NCBI RefSeq assembly: GCF_000013565.1
Contig: NC_007802.1
Span: 2,294,001-2,358,000, forward strand
Direction: 5' to 3'
DNA length: 64,000 nucleotides
From: Jannaschia sp. CCS1
Lineage (GTDB): Bacteria; Pseudomonadota; Alphaproteobacteria; Rhodobacterales; Rhodobacteraceae
The number at the start of each line of letters is the position of its first letter. Position 1 is the first letter of the stretch. The notes beneath the pieces are model-generated. The model was not told where the DNA came from and ran no database searches. It was given only the letters and a program-made list of their open reading frames with translations. Positions 1 to 9,189 of the stretch are shown piece after piece. A program made the translations under genes and the position numbers.

Positions 1-100
1 GCACAAATGAAGGAAGGTGAATATTGGCAGGGTCTATCAGTTGCGGCGCGGGGCAGAATCGCCCCACACCCACCGGGGAATTCGGAAAGGGGCAGGGGGC

Positions 101-1141
101 ATGACCTACAGCGCAATTCACTCCCTCATCGATGCCGTGCCCGATCCGATGGTGCTGATCGCGCCGGATGGCACAATCGGGCACGCCAATGCGGGCGCGA
201 CGGCGCTTTTTGGGGGATGGATCATCGGGCGCAGCCACGGGCTCGCGTTGCGCCACCCTGCACTTCTGGAGCAGATTGATGCCGTTCGGTCGGGGGAGGC
301 CTCGGCCAAGCTGCGCATCGAGCGGTCTGAGCAGGCGGGCGTCACGCAATACAAGGTCCGCATCTCGGCACTAACCGGGGGCGCTGCGGGCGCATTGGTG
401 CTGCATTTCACCGACATCACCCATCTGCGCGAGACCGAAGAGATGCGCCGCGATTTCGTGGCCAATGTGTCCCACGAGCTGCGGACGCCGCTGACATCCG
501 TGATGGGGTTCATCGAGACGCTGCGCGGCCCCGCCCGCAATGACCCGGCGGCGCAGGACCGATTCCTGGGCATCATGGAGGCCGAGGCGGGGCGGATGAA
601 CCGCCTGATCTCGGACCTTCTGTCCCTGAGCAAGGTGGAGGCGGCGGAGCGCAAGCGCCCCACGGAGCAGGTCGACCTCGCCGTCCTTCTGGAGGAGGTG
701 ATCGCAGCTCTGCGGCCCCGGGCGGACGATGCGGGCAATCGGCTAGAGCTGATCCACGACGACGCGCCTGCGTTGGTGCGAGGGGATCACGATCAACTGA
801 TGCAGGTGTTCCTGAATCTGGCCGAGAATGCGCTGAAGTATGGCGGGCCGGGACAGCCCGTGACGCTGCGCCTGTCACGGGGCCAGGGCGGTGGGATCAA
901 CGGCAGGGCGATGATCCGCGTCGATGTCACCGATCAGGGGCCGGGCATCGACTCGCAACATCTGCCGCGCCTGACGGAGCGATTCTACCGCGTCGATGCC
1001 CACAGATCGCGGGAAATGGGGGGGACGGGGCTGGGGCTGGCGATTGTGAAGCACATCGTCAATCGCCACCGGGGGCGGCTGAAAATCACGTCACAACAGG
1101 GACATGGCAGCACATTTTCCGTGCAGCTTCCTGTGGAGTAA
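101..1141 (+). CDS. phoR: Phosphate regulon sensor histidine kinase PhoR
   Basis: This is the sensor kinase that phosphorylates PhoB when phosphate is scarce. The 346-residue protein has an N-terminal PAS-like segment (about residues 8-110), a HisKA dimerisation helix with the H-box FVANVSHELRTPL (phospho-acceptor near His125), and a C-terminal HATPase domain with NLAENALKY (N box), DQGPGI (G1) and GTGLGLAIVKHI (G2). I chose ATG 101 because a purine-rich GGAAAGGGGCAGGGGG stretch precedes it; in-frame codons further upstream have no such site. No hydrophobic membrane segment is visible, so the protein looks cytosolic, unlike E. coli PhoR. It lies upstream of the Pho box that precedes pstS, so it is probably expressed separately from the pst genes. 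The family call is firm. Confidence 0.93.
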   Translation: MTYSAIHSLIDAVPDPMVLIAPDGTIGHANAGATALFGGWIIGRSHGLALRHPALLEQIDAVRSGEASAKLRIERSEQAGVTQYKVRISALTGGAAGALVLHFTDITHLRETEEMRRDFVANVSHELRTPLTSVMGFIETLRGPARNDPAAQDRFLGIMEAEAGRMNRLISDLLSLSKVEAAERKRPTEQVDLAVLLEEVIAALRPRADDAGNRLELIHDDAPALVRGDHDQLMQVFLNLAENALKYGGPGQPVTLRLSRGQGGGINGRAMIRVDVTDQGPGIDSQHLPRLTERFYRVDAHRSREMGGTGLGLAIVKHIVNRHRGRLKITSQQGHGSTFSVQLPVE

Positions 1142-1157
1142 ATGCCTGGGGCATGTC

Positions 1158-1190
1158 GTGTCATAAAACCGTTACACAAGCGTCACAAAA
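1158..1190 (+). promoter_or_regulatory. Pho box: three tandem 11-bp PhoB-binding units
   Basis: Three contiguous 11-bp units read GTGTCATAAAA, CCGTTACACAA and GCGTCACAAAA. Each has the (T/C)GT(C/T)A(C/T) core followed by an A-rich tail, which is the known direct-repeat design of PhoB operators. The site lies 87 bp before the pstS start codon, between phoR and pstS. PhoB control of pstSCAB-phoU-phoB is inferred from this and is consistent with phoB being the last gene of the run. Confidence 0.85.
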
Positions 1191-1277
1191 GCTTGGCCAA
1201 CGGTGCGTAGTCCAAGCCTCAAGCGCGAGGCAGACGCCCTGCGTGATGTCTGAAAACAACCTTGGAGCACCTCCAAC

Positions 1278-2312
1278 ATGTCGTTCGCAAAATTGAGCGT
1301 TTCCGTCCTTGCCGTCACGGCCATCACGACGGCGGCCTCGGCCCAGAGCCGGGACAACGTGCAGATCGCCGGGTCCTCGACCGTGCTGCCCTATGCGACC
1401 ATCGTCGCCGAGGCGTTTGGCGAGAACTTTGACTTCCCCACACCGGTCGTTGAATCGGGCGGCTCCTCCACCGGTCTGCGCCGCTTCTGCGAGGGCGTGG
1501 GCGAGAACACCACCGACATCGCCAATTCCTCCCGCTCGATCCGCGAGAGCGAAATCGCCACCTGCGCTGAAAACGGCGTGACCGACATCATCGAAGTGCG
1601 CTTCGGGTATGACGGCATCGTCTTCGCCTCGGACATCAACGGTCCGTCGTTTGAATTCACCCAGTCCGACTGGCACCTGGCGCTCGCCGCCGAATTGCCG
1701 GTGGATGGCGAGATGGTCGCCAACCCCAACACCAACTGGAGCCAGGTGCGCGATGGCCTGCCGGATCAGCCGATCTCTGCCTTCGTTCCCGGCACCCGCC
1801 ACGGCACCCGCGAAGTCTTCGACGAGCGTGTGATCCTTCAGGGTTGCGAAGACAACGGCTCCATGGCCGCGATAATGGACATGGGCATGGATGAGGATGC
1901 GGCTGAGGAAGCCTGCATGGAATTGCGCGCCGATGGCGTGTCTGTCGACATCGACGGCGACTATACCGAGACGCTGGCCCGCATCAACGCCGACGCCAAC
2001 GGTATCGGCGTCTTTGGCCTCGCGTTCTACGAGAACAACACCAGCGTTCTGCAAGTCGCCACGATGGCCGGCGTCGTCCCCACCGTGGACGCGATTGCGA
2101 CGGGCGAATACCCGGTGTCCCGCCCGCTGTATTTCTACATCAAGGCGGCGCATCTGGGCGTGATCCCCGGCCTGCAGGAATACGCGGACTTCTTCGTCAG
2201 CGATGACATCGCCGGGGATTGGGGCCCGCTGGCCGCCTACGGCCTGGTCTCCGACCCGGAACTGGCCGAGACCCAGGCCATTGTCGCCAACGGCACCTTG
2301 ATGGGCAACTAG
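1278..2312 (+). CDS. pstS: Periplasmic phosphate-binding protein PstS
   Basis: This is the substrate-binding protein of the high-affinity phosphate ABC transporter. The 344-residue product starts with a Sec signal peptide (SFAKLSVSVLAVTAITTAASA, cleavage after ASA), followed directly by the phosphate-loop motif IAGSSTVLPY; ESGGSSTGLRRFCEG and GTRHGTREVF complete the ligand-binding signatures. Length is normal for alphaproteobacterial PstS. The start is preceded by TTGGAGCACCTCC. It is the first gene after the Pho box and is separated from pstC by 70 bp that hold a strong hairpin, so its message may be more abundant than those of the permease genes. Confidence 0.96.
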   Translation: MSFAKLSVSVLAVTAITTAASAQSRDNVQIAGSSTVLPYATIVAEAFGENFDFPTPVVESGGSSTGLRRFCEGVGENTTDIANSSRSIRESEIATCAENGVTDIIEVRFGYDGIVFASDINGPSFEFTQSDWHLALAAELPVDGEMVANPNTNWSQVRDGLPDQPISAFVPGTRHGTREVFDERVILQGCEDNGSMAAIMDMGMDEDAAEEACMELRADGVSVDIDGDYTETLARINADANGIGVFGLAFYENNTSVLQVATMAGVVPTVDAIATGEYPVSRPLYFYIKAAHLGVIPGLQEYADFFVSDDIAGDWGPLAAYGLVSDPELAETQAIVANGTLMGN

Positions 2313-2325
2313 GCCCTTACCTTTC

Positions 2326-2352
2326 GGGTGGGGCCGCGATACGGCCCTGCCC
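2326..2352 (+). other. Intercistronic hairpin between pstS and pstC
   Basis: An 11-bp stem (2326-2336 with 2342-2352) closes a 5-nt loop CGATA. Nine pairs are Watson-Crick and two are U-G or G-U wobbles, so the fold favours plus-strand RNA. No U-run follows, so it is more likely a 3'-end stabiliser or partial attenuator that raises pstS levels over pstCAB than a full terminator. The role is inference; the structure is read directly. Confidence 0.55.
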
Positions 2353-2382
2353 AAACCTCTCTGACGCGAAAGCTATCCCTTC

Positions 2383-3834
2383 ATGCTCTGGATTCTCCTT
2401 GTCCTCGCGGTTCTCGGCCTTCTGGGATACGTCTTGGGCCGCAGCCGTGCGATCTCCAGCGCTGGGGGGGATGCACGCATTCTGCATTCGCTGCCGACAT
2501 ACTATGGCACCAACGTCACGCTGCTGACCGTCATGCCCGCCCTTCTGGTTCTGGGGGTCTGGCTGATCATCCAGCCGATTGTGATCGACCAATATGTTCA
2601 GACGCAGATCCCGGAGCCCTTTGTCTATAGCGTGGGGTCTTTCGACCTGCTGATGACCGAGGTCAGCCGCCTTGCCGACGGCATCGACACCGCAGTGGAG
2701 CGTGGCGCGCTGACCGAGGCTGAGGCCGCCGCCCTCGACCCCGCCACGGATGTTCGCGCACAACTGGCAGAGGCGGGCGTGGCCCTGGGGGCCGATGTCC
2801 AACCCGAGGTCCTGGTTGCCGCGCAACAGCTGCGCGCGGTCTCCTCTGCCGCATGGGTCTGGATGCTGATGGTTGTGGGCACATTGGCGGTTGCGGGGCT
2901 CGCCTACGCAGCGATGCGCACCCACAAGGACCAGCGTGCGCGCAATTCGGTGGAACGGGCCGTTCTCGGCCTGCTGATGGCCGCCTCGACCATCGCGATC
3001 CTGACGACCGTGGGCATCGTCCTGTCAATGCTGTGGGACACGCGCAATTTCTTTCAACTCTACCCCTGGCAGGACTTCTTCTTCGGCCTTGAATGGCGGC
3101 CTTCGTTTGAAGGCGGGTCCGAACTTGGCCTGATCCCGCTTCTGTGGGGTACGATGTATATCTCGTTCATCGCGCTTCTGGTGGCGGTGCCCATCGGCCT
3201 ATTCGCGGCGATCTACATGGCGGAATATGCAACGATCCGCGTCCGCTCGATCGCCAAGCCGCTGATCGAGGTGCTGGCGGGCATTCCCACCATCGTCTAC
3301 GGTCTCTTCGCCCTGATCACGGTCGGCCCGATGCTGCGGGACTACTTCGCGCAGCCCCTGGGTCTGGGCGACTCCTCCTCCAGCGTGATGACCGCAGGCA
3401 TCGTCATGGGCATCATGTTGATCCCCTTCGTGTCCTCGCTGTCGGACGACATCATCAACGCGGTGCCGCAATCGCTGCGCGACGGCTCTTACGGGTTAGG
3501 GGCCACGCAGTCGGAAACGGTGAAGCAGGTGATTCTGCCTGCCGCGTTGCCGGGCATTGTGGGCGCCGTGCTTCTGGCCGCCTCCCGCGCGATTGGCGAG
3601 ACGATGATCGTGGTTCTGGGGGCAGGGGCCGCGGCCCGGCTGGACCTGAACCCGTTTGAGGCGATGACGACGGTTACTGTGAAGATCGTCGGCCAACTGA
3701 CTGGGGACACTGACTTTTCTTCACCCGAGGCGCTGGTCGCCTTCGCCCTTGGCCTGACCCTCTTCGTGATCACCCTGGGCCTCAACATCGTGGCGCTCGC
3801 CGTCGTGCGCAAATATCGGGAGCAGTACGATTGA
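2383..3834 (+). CDS. pstC: Phosphate ABC transporter permease PstC
   Basis: This is one of the two inner-membrane channel subunits of the phosphate transporter. The 483-residue protein has an extended N-terminal half (hydrophobic segments near residues 2-18 and 50-66, a soluble stretch, another near 158-178) before the usual binding-protein-dependent permease core. The core carries the EAA-type cytoplasmic loop around SLRDGSYGLGATQSETVKQV. This long form is typical of alphaproteobacterial PstC and roughly 150 residues longer than E. coli PstC. Its TGA stop lies inside the TTG start of pstA (TTGA overlap), so the two subunits are translationally coupled. Confidence 0.95.
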   Translation: MLWILLVLAVLGLLGYVLGRSRAISSAGGDARILHSLPTYYGTNVTLLTVMPALLVLGVWLIIQPIVIDQYVQTQIPEPFVYSVGSFDLLMTEVSRLADGIDTAVERGALTEAEAAALDPATDVRAQLAEAGVALGADVQPEVLVAAQQLRAVSSAAWVWMLMVVGTLAVAGLAYAAMRTHKDQRARNSVERAVLGLLMAASTIAILTTVGIVLSMLWDTRNFFQLYPWQDFFFGLEWRPSFEGGSELGLIPLLWGTMYISFIALLVAVPIGLFAAIYMAEYATIRVRSIAKPLIEVLAGIPTIVYGLFALITVGPMLRDYFAQPLGLGDSSSSVMTAGIVMGIMLIPFVSSLSDDIINAVPQSLRDGSYGLGATQSETVKQVILPAALPGIVGAVLLAASRAIGETMIVVLGAGAAARLDLNPFEAMTTVTVKIVGQLTGDTDFSSPEALVAFALGLTLFVITLGLNIVALAVVRKYREQYD

Positions 3835-5204
3835 CCGATACATCACCTGATCATTCGCCACCTCGCGACGGGCGGCTCAACCGCTCGCTCTTTGCCAGCG
3901 ATGCCCGCACCGCAAAACGCAATCGGGCGGAGCGGCGGTTTCGTGTCTACGGCATGGCCGCTGTGGGTGTCGGTATCCTCGCGCTGATCGTGCTGCTGGC
4001 CTCCATCCTTGGCAATGGCCTAAGCGCGTTCAAGCAAACCTATATCAGCTATCCCCTGGTGCTGTCGGAGGATCGACTGGATCCCGATGGCAACCGCGAT
4101 CCGGCCGAGATGGCGCGGGTCACGACCTTCGGCTATCTGCCGGTTTTGGCCCTGTCGCTGGAGGCCTTCCTGGAGGCCGAGGGCATCGAACATGAGATGG
4201 GCGGTCGGGAATTGGCCGCCATGCTGTCGGAGGAGGCCCCCGCACAGGTCCGCGCGATGGTGCTGGCAAACCCTGATCTCTTAGGGCAGACCATTGACGC
4301 AGAGATCCTGTTGGGCGGCCGCATTGACGGCTTCTTCAAGGGCCGTGTCACGATGGAATCGGCAGAGCGCGACCGCAACGTCAGCGTCAATCAACTGCTC
4401 CTCGCCCAAGCCTTGGCGGAGCGGGGGGAGGTTGTGATCCGCTTCAACTGGGACTTCATCACCTGGCCCGATGCCTCCGGCTCTCGGCCCGAAGCGGCGG
4501 GTCTGGGTGTGGCGATCATCGGCTCGCTCTACATGATGATCGTGGTGCTTGTGCTGGCGCTGCCCATCGGTGTCGCCGCCTCGATCTATCTGGAAGAATT
4601 CGCGCCAAAAAACCGCCTGACAGATGTGATTGAGGTCAACATCTCCAACCTCGCGGCTGTGCCGTCCATCGTCTACGGCATCCTGGGCTTGGCCGTCTTC
4701 ATCAATTTCATGGAGTTCAACCAATCCTCGCCTCTTGTGGGCGGCCTGGTCCTGACCCTCATGACGCTGCCCACGATCATCATCGCCACCCGTGCGTCCC
4801 TGCGCGCCGTCCCCCCCAGCATCCGGCAAGCGGCGCTTGGCCTTGGCGCGTCCAAGATGCAATCGGTGTTCCACCACGTCCTGCCCCTCGCCATGCCCGG
4901 CATTCTGACCGGCACGATCATCGGCCTCGCGCAAGCCTTGGGCGAAACCGCGCCGCTTCTGCTGATCGGCATGGTGGCCTTCGTGCGCGAATACCCGGAC
5001 CTCGTCTCAACCCATTCCAACGCCTTTCCCTTGATGGGCGATGGCGCGACCGCGCTTCCGGTGCAGGTCTACAGCTGGACCCAGCGCAGTGACCCGGCCT
5101 TTGTGGAGCGGGCCTCCGGCGCGATCATCGTGCTTCTGCTGTTCCTTCTGGCCATGAACGCCATCGCCATCCTTCTGCGCCGCCGATTTGAACGGAGGTG
5201 GTAG
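3831..5204 (+). CDS. pstA: Phosphate ABC transporter permease PstA
   Basis: This is the second channel subunit, partner of PstC. The 457-residue protein has a hydrophilic N-terminus, one membrane segment near residues 43-62, a soluble region, then the five-helix permease core with the EAA loop around [21 protein letters not shown]. Translation most plausibly begins at TTG 3831, which overlaps the pstC stop by four bases; there is no better ATG nearby that keeps the whole cytoplasmic N-terminus. Like PstC it is the long alphaproteobacterial form. It ends three bases before the pstB start codon. Confidence 0.94.
5194..5200 (+). promoter_or_regulatory. Ribosome binding site that fixes the pstB start
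   Basis: GGAGGTG lies 6 bases upstream of ATG 5207 and overlaps the end of pstA. It rules out the in-frame GTG at 5198, which sits inside the site, and favours ATG 5207 over the later in-frame ATGs at 5216 and 5222. Confidence 0.7.
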
Positions 5205-5206
5205 AC

Positions 5207-6058
5207 ATGAAAGATATGAGTATGAGCAACCCAACCGAAAGTGCCGCCGTGACGGATATGAAAATGCAAGCGCGCGGCGTGGATGTGTTCTACGGGGCAG
5301 GGGCCTCGGCCCGGTCCGCGGATGATATGGCCGCTGACAAATCCGTCACCCATGCGATCAAGGAGGTCGACGTCGACATTGCCGACAAGACCGTGACGGC
5401 CTTTATCGGCCCGTCGGGCTGCGGCAAATCCACCTTCCTGCGCGTGCTGAACCGGATGAATGACACCATCGACGGTTGCCGCATGACCGGCAAGGTCACG
5501 CTGGAGGGCGAAGACATCTACGACCCGAAGGTGGACCCAGTCCAACTGCGCGCCAAGGTGGGCATGGTGTTCCAGAAACCCAACCCGTTTCCCAAGTCGA
5601 TTTTCGACAACGTCGCCTATGGTCCCCGCATCCATGGGCTTGCGCGCAACAAGGCGGATCTGTCTGACATCGTCGAGAAATCCCTGCGCCGTGCCGCGAT
5701 CTGGGAGGAGGTCAAGGACCGCCTCGATGCGCCGGGGACGGGCCTTTCGGGCGGTCAGCAGCAGCGGCTCTGCATTGCCCGCGCCGTCGCCACCTCGCCC
5801 GAAGTCCTTCTGATGGATGAGCCGTGTTCCGCCCTCGACCCCATCGCCACTGCCCAGGTTGAGGAACTCATTGACGAGTTGCGCACGCGCTTTTCCGTCG
5901 TGATCGTCACCCATTCCATGCAGCAGGCGGCGCGGGTCAGCCAGAAGACCGCGTTCTTCCACCTCGGCAACCTCGTGGAATTTGACGAGACCGACAAGAT
6001 TTTCACCAACCCCAGCGATCCCCGCACGGAAAGCTACATTACGGGCCGGATTGGATAA
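5207..6058 (+). CDS. pstB: Phosphate ABC transporter ATPase PstB
   Basis: This is the ATP-hydrolysing subunit that drives phosphate import on the cytoplasmic face. The 283-residue protein shows Walker [10 protein letters not shown], a Q-loop ([12 protein letters not shown]), the ABC signature [14 protein letters not shown], Walker [14 protein letters not shown] and the switch His in [10 protein letters not shown]. The alanine-for-threonine signature details match the PstB subfamily, as does the [11 protein letters not shown] segment. An N-terminal tail of about 35 residues rich in Met and Asp precedes the ATPase fold, slightly longer than in E. coli. phoU follows after three bases. Confidence 0.97.
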
Positions 6059-6061
6059 CAG

Positions 6062-6772
6062 ATGCCACAGTCAGATCACATCGTCAGCGCCTTTGACCGC
6101 GACCTCGAAGGCATTCAGGACAGGATCATGCGCATGGGCGGGTTGGTGGAGGAGGCGATTTCGCTGTCTGCCACGGCGCTTCAGACCGGCGATATCGAGT
6201 TGGCGGCCCGCGTCCGCAAGGCCGACAAGGTCATCGACGCGCTGGAGTTGGAGGTGAATGAGGAGGCCGCCCGCATCATCGCGCTGCGCCAGCCCATCGC
6301 GTCCGACCTGCGTACCGTTCTGTCGATCTTCCGCGTCTCTGCCAATCTGGAGCGGATCGGGGATTATGCCAAGAACATCGCCAAACGGTCCCAGGCGGTG
6401 ATTGAGTTGCCGTCCGTTCCCGGCGATACAACGTCGCTCAAGCGCCTTGCGCGGCAGGTGGAACTGATGCTGAAAGACGCTCTGGATGCCTATATTCAGA
6501 AGGATGCGGTTCTGGCCGAGGATGTGCGCCAACGCGACCTAGAAGTCGACCGCCTCTATTCCGCGCTGTTTCGGGAATATCTGACCCACATGATGGAAGA
6601 TCCGCGCCACATCACCGCCTGCATGCACATGCATTTCATGGCCAAGAATATCGAGCGGATGGGCGACCACGTGACCTCCGTGGCCGAACAGGTCATATAT
6701 CTGGTGACCGGCGAGATGCCGGACGAGGACCGCCCGAAAGAAGACAAGACCCCCTACGTGCAAGGGGCCTGA
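6062..6772 (+). CDS. phoU: Phosphate signalling protein PhoU
   Basis: PhoU links the Pst transporter to PhoR and keeps the Pho regulon off when phosphate is plentiful. The 236-residue protein has the two tandem three-helix PhoU repeats, with the metal-binding motifs seen as ANLERIGDYAKNIAKR in the first half and AKNIERMGDHVTSVAEQ in the second. The start ATG follows the pstB stop by three bases, and phoB begins three bases after the phoU stop, so it is in the middle of a tight operon. Confidence 0.96.
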   Translation: MPQSDHIVSAFDRDLEGIQDRIMRMGGLVEEAISLSATALQTGDIELAARVRKADKVIDALELEVNEEAARIIALRQPIASDLRTVLSIFRVSANLERIGDYAKNIAKRSQAVIELPSVPGDTTSLKRLARQVELMLKDALDAYIQKDAVLAEDVRQRDLEVDRLYSALFREYLTHMMEDPRHITACMHMHFMAKNIERMGDHVTSVAEQVIYLVTGEMPDEDRPKEDKTPYVQGA

Positions 6773-6775
6773 CCC

Positions 6776-7462
6776 ATGGCCGGTGAACCCCTTGTTCTGG
6801 TGGTGGAGGATGAGCCCGCGCAGCGCGAGGTTTTGGCCTATAACATCCGGGCCGAGGGCTTTGACGTCGTGACCGCCGCGGCGGGCGATGAGGCGCTGGT
6901 AGCGGTGCGCGAAACACCCCCCGATGTGATCGTGCTGGACTGGATGCTGCCCCATGTCTCAGGGATTGAGGTTTGCCGCCAACTGAAGATGGGGTCCGAG
7001 ACCAAGAAGATCCCGGTCATCATGCTGTCGGCGCGGTCCGAGGACACGGACAAGGTGAGGGGTCTTGAGACCGGCGCGGATGACTACATCACCAAGCCGT
7101 ATTCCGTGGCCGAATTGCTCGCCCGCCTGCGCACGCAGTTGCGCCGTGTGCGCCCCTCCACTGTCGCGGAGCGTTTGGAATATGAAGACATCGCCATCGA
7201 CCTGACCGAACACCGCGTCTATCGCGGCGGCGATACGCTGTCCCTTGGCCCTACAGAGTTTCGCCTGCTTAGCGCGTTCATGGAACGTCCGGGCCGCGTG
7301 TGGTCGCGGGAGCAATTGCTGGATCGGGTCTGGGGCCGGGACATCTACGTCGATAGCCGCACGGTCGATGTCCATGTGGGTCGCCTGCGCAAGGCCCTGA
7401 AGGTTGGGGAGGCCGGTGATCCCATCCGCACCGTGCGCGGGGCTGGCTACGCTTTAGGTTAA
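6776..7462 (+). CDS. phoB: Phosphate regulon response regulator PhoB
   Basis: PhoB is the DNA-binding response regulator of the Pho regulon and the expected reader of the box at 1158-1190. The 228-residue protein has a receiver domain (acceptor Asp in VIVLDWMLPHVSG, Thr/Ser in MLSARSED, Lys in ITKPYSVAEL) and an OmpR/PhoB winged-helix effector domain with RVWSREQLLDRVWG and SRTVDVHVGRLRKAL. Being last in the pst operon, it would be autoregulated. Its last 9 bases overlap the 3' end of the convergent amidohydrolase gene, leaving no room for a separate terminator. Confidence 0.96.
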   Translation: MAGEPLVLVVEDEPAQREVLAYNIRAEGFDVVTAAAGDEALVAVRETPPDVIVLDWMLPHVSGIEVCRQLKMGSETKKIPVIMLSARSEDTDKVRGLETGADDYITKPYSVAELLARLRTQLRRVRPSTVAERLEYEDIAIDLTEHRVYRGGDTLSLGPTEFRLLSAFMERPGRVWSREQLLDRVWGRDIYVDSRTVDVHVGRLRKALKVGEAGDPIRTVRGAGYALG

Positions 7463-8377
7463 CGTCAGTCCGTAAGTCTTTGCTGCAGAATTGAAAAACA
7501 CATCCTGATGCGCGTCCTCAGGCACCATGTCCAGATGGACATCGCGGCAGGTCTCATACCGCGTCGCGAGCTTTTCCACCGGGAAGTTGCTGCCCCACAT
7601 GACGCGATCCGCGCCGAACCTTTCCAGAATATGGGACACCAGCGGCTGCACGGACACCCCTCCGTTCAGGTCCCATTCCGCGTCATACATGCCCCAACCG
7701 CTGAGCTTGATAAATGTGTTGTCGCGCGCCGCCATAAGCGCCACGGCGGCCTGCCATTGCGTGATCTTTGCGGGATCATAGGGACACAGCGCATGGTCGA
7801 TGATGACGGTCAGGGCAGGGGTCGCGGACAGGGCCTCCAGCGCGGCCTCCGCCTGTTCGGGGTAAATCTGCAAGTCAAAAGTCAGCCCCCGATCTTCGAG
7901 GATTTTCAGTCCGTTAACCCATTGTTCATCGGCCAGATAGTCCTGCGGCGCAAAGGTCAGATCCGGCCTGTGATCCAGCCGCGCCGCGATCTGCCGCACG
8001 CCGCAGAAATCACGGCTCTCGGCGTGGCGGTCCAGGGTTCCGGTCAGATCCTCTGCGCCGAGATCCGCCAGACCGACGATCTTCACCGGATGATCGGTGG
8101 CATCTGCCTGCGCCTGCACGAACCGCGTCTCCGCCACAGGGTCCGGCAGCGTCCCGTCGGTCTGCACATGCACACTCGCGCGCGGCGCGTCCGGGGCCTC
8201 TGACAGAAACTCCGCCATCAGGTAGTCGCGCTGGATCGGGGTCGGATCCCCAAACGGTTTCATCGCGCCGATATCGCGCAACCAGCCATAACCAATCGCA
8301 TCACCATGGCTGTCCGGGGCCCAAACGTGATGGTGCGCGTCGATGTACCCATAGGGCAGGAGATCGTCAGAGGTCAT
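7454..8377 (-). CDS. Amidohydrolase of the fuconolactonase-like (COG3618) family
   Basis: This is a predicted cytosolic metal-dependent hydrolase of the amidohydrolase-2 type, a family that includes lactonases acting on sugar lactones. The 307-residue protein begins with the metal-binding motif YIDAHHHVW; later landmarks are IIDHALCPY (conserved His), KLSGWGMY and RVMWGSNFPVE, all typical of the COG3618 group. I chose ATG 8377; a TTG at 8386 is possible. It lies downstream of the prpE-rid-secreted protein unit with a 66-bp gap, so it may be read with them. The real substrate cannot be told from sequence. Confidence 0.8.
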   Translation of the reverse strand: MTSDDLLPYGYIDAHHHVWAPDSHGDAIGYGWLRDIGAMKPFGDPTPIQRDYLMAEFLSEAPDAPRASVHVQTDGTLPDPVAETRFVQAQADATDHPVKIVGLADLGAEDLTGTLDRHAESRDFCGVRQIAARLDHRPDLTFAPQDYLADEQWVNGLKILEDRGLTFDLQIYPEQAEAALEALSATPALTVIIDHALCPYDPAKITQWQAAVALMAARDNTFIKLSGWGMYDAEWDLNGGVSVQPLVSHILERFGADRVMWGSNFPVEKLATRYETCRDVHLDMVPEDAHQDVFFNSAAKTYGLTLT

Positions 8378-8443
8378 ATCGCGCAATCCATTTGGCCAGT
8401 AATCATGATTATGTTAAGTAAGGGTATGGCTGGGAATGAAGGC

Positions 8444-8851
8444 TCAGCCCGGTACCACAAAGGATATCCGTGTGATCTGGGTTCCGGTCCCGTGAACGTA
8501 GACCACCAAATATGTGCTTGCGATGTCGCCTCCCAGAATGCTCTGCACATATCCTGCATAGCCTGGACTGACCTCCACCACTGCATCGGTGATCTGCGCC
8601 CGCATCGCGCGATCCCCAAAGATCGGATCAGCGCCGTCATTGGAATGCCTGATCCCGAACCGATGGTAATTGGCGCGGTCCTGTGCCAGCAGCGCGGCGA
8701 AACTCGTGAGCCGGACGCCAGTTGAGTTATGTCGATCCTCCGCGCGGATGTCGGCGACGTATTGCGCCAACAGCTGTTCTTGTGCATGGGCCAGCATCGG
8801 CACGACAAGTGAAAGCGCGCTCGGTGCAGCTGTGATCCAAGTGCGCGTCAT
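8444..8851 (-). CDS. Small secreted protein of unknown function
   Basis: The 135-residue product begins with a plausible Sec signal peptide (hydrophobic core [15 protein letters not shown], cleavage before QEQ). I do not recognise the mature domain; it has no cysteines and a Tyr- and Val-rich C-terminal third that looks like a small beta fold. The start codon overlaps the stop of the Rid-family gene by four bases (ATGA), which supports it as a real coupled gene rather than a chance frame. It is compositionally normal for the region. Confidence 0.6.
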   Translation of the reverse strand: MTRTWITAAPSALSLVVPMLAHAQEQLLAQYVADIRAEDRHNSTGVRLTSFAALLAQDRANYHRFGIRHSNDGADPIFGDRAMRAQITDAVVEVSPGYAGYVQSILGGDIASTYLVVYVHGTGTQITRISFVVPG

Positions 8852-9189
8852 GCCACGGCCGCCGTGACGATCATTTCCACTTTCAGAACATCTCGGGCCA
8901 GTTTGGCTTCACCGCAGGCGCGCGCCGGTGCATGGCCCTGGGGCACCCAGGCGTTCCAAACCTCATTCATCGCGGCGAAGTCGGCCATGTCAGCCAGCCA
9001 GATCGTGACCTGCAACATATGTTCCCGTGAGGACCCAGCCTGCTCCAGCAGCGCATCGACACGGGCCAGGCATTCGACGGTCTGCTCGGTGATATCAGCG
9101 CCCTCGCCGACCTGGCCGGTCAGATAGACCACGCCATTGTGTTTCACGATCTTCGACGAGCGTATGCCCGGGTCTATCCGTTCAATCAT
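8848..9189 (-). CDS. RidA/YjgF-family protein (enamine/imine deaminase-like)
   Basis: RidA proteins hydrolyse reactive 2-aminoacrylate and related enamines made by PLP enzymes. The 113-residue length is close to the family's trimer-forming subunit, and landmarks include [12 protein letters not shown], the central [11 protein letters not shown] strand, and [11 protein letters not shown] holding the conserved Arg that binds the substrate carboxylate, then VEMIVTA. It overlaps prpE by four bases at its 5' end and the next gene by four at its 3' end. Because the subfamily cannot be fixed, the gene might serve a step linked to propionyl-CoA metabolism rather than general RidA duty. Confidence 0.85.
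   Translation of the reverse strand: MIERIDPGIRSSKIVKHNGVVYLTGQVGEGADITEQTVECLARVDALLEQAGSSREHMLQVTIWLADMADFAAMNEVWNAWVPQGHAPARACGEAKLARDVLKVEMIVTAAVA

Noticed and set aside
1161-2354. A 397-codon open frame on the minus strand opposite pstS
   Set aside because: Antisense shadow of a clear PstS; it also covers the Pho box.
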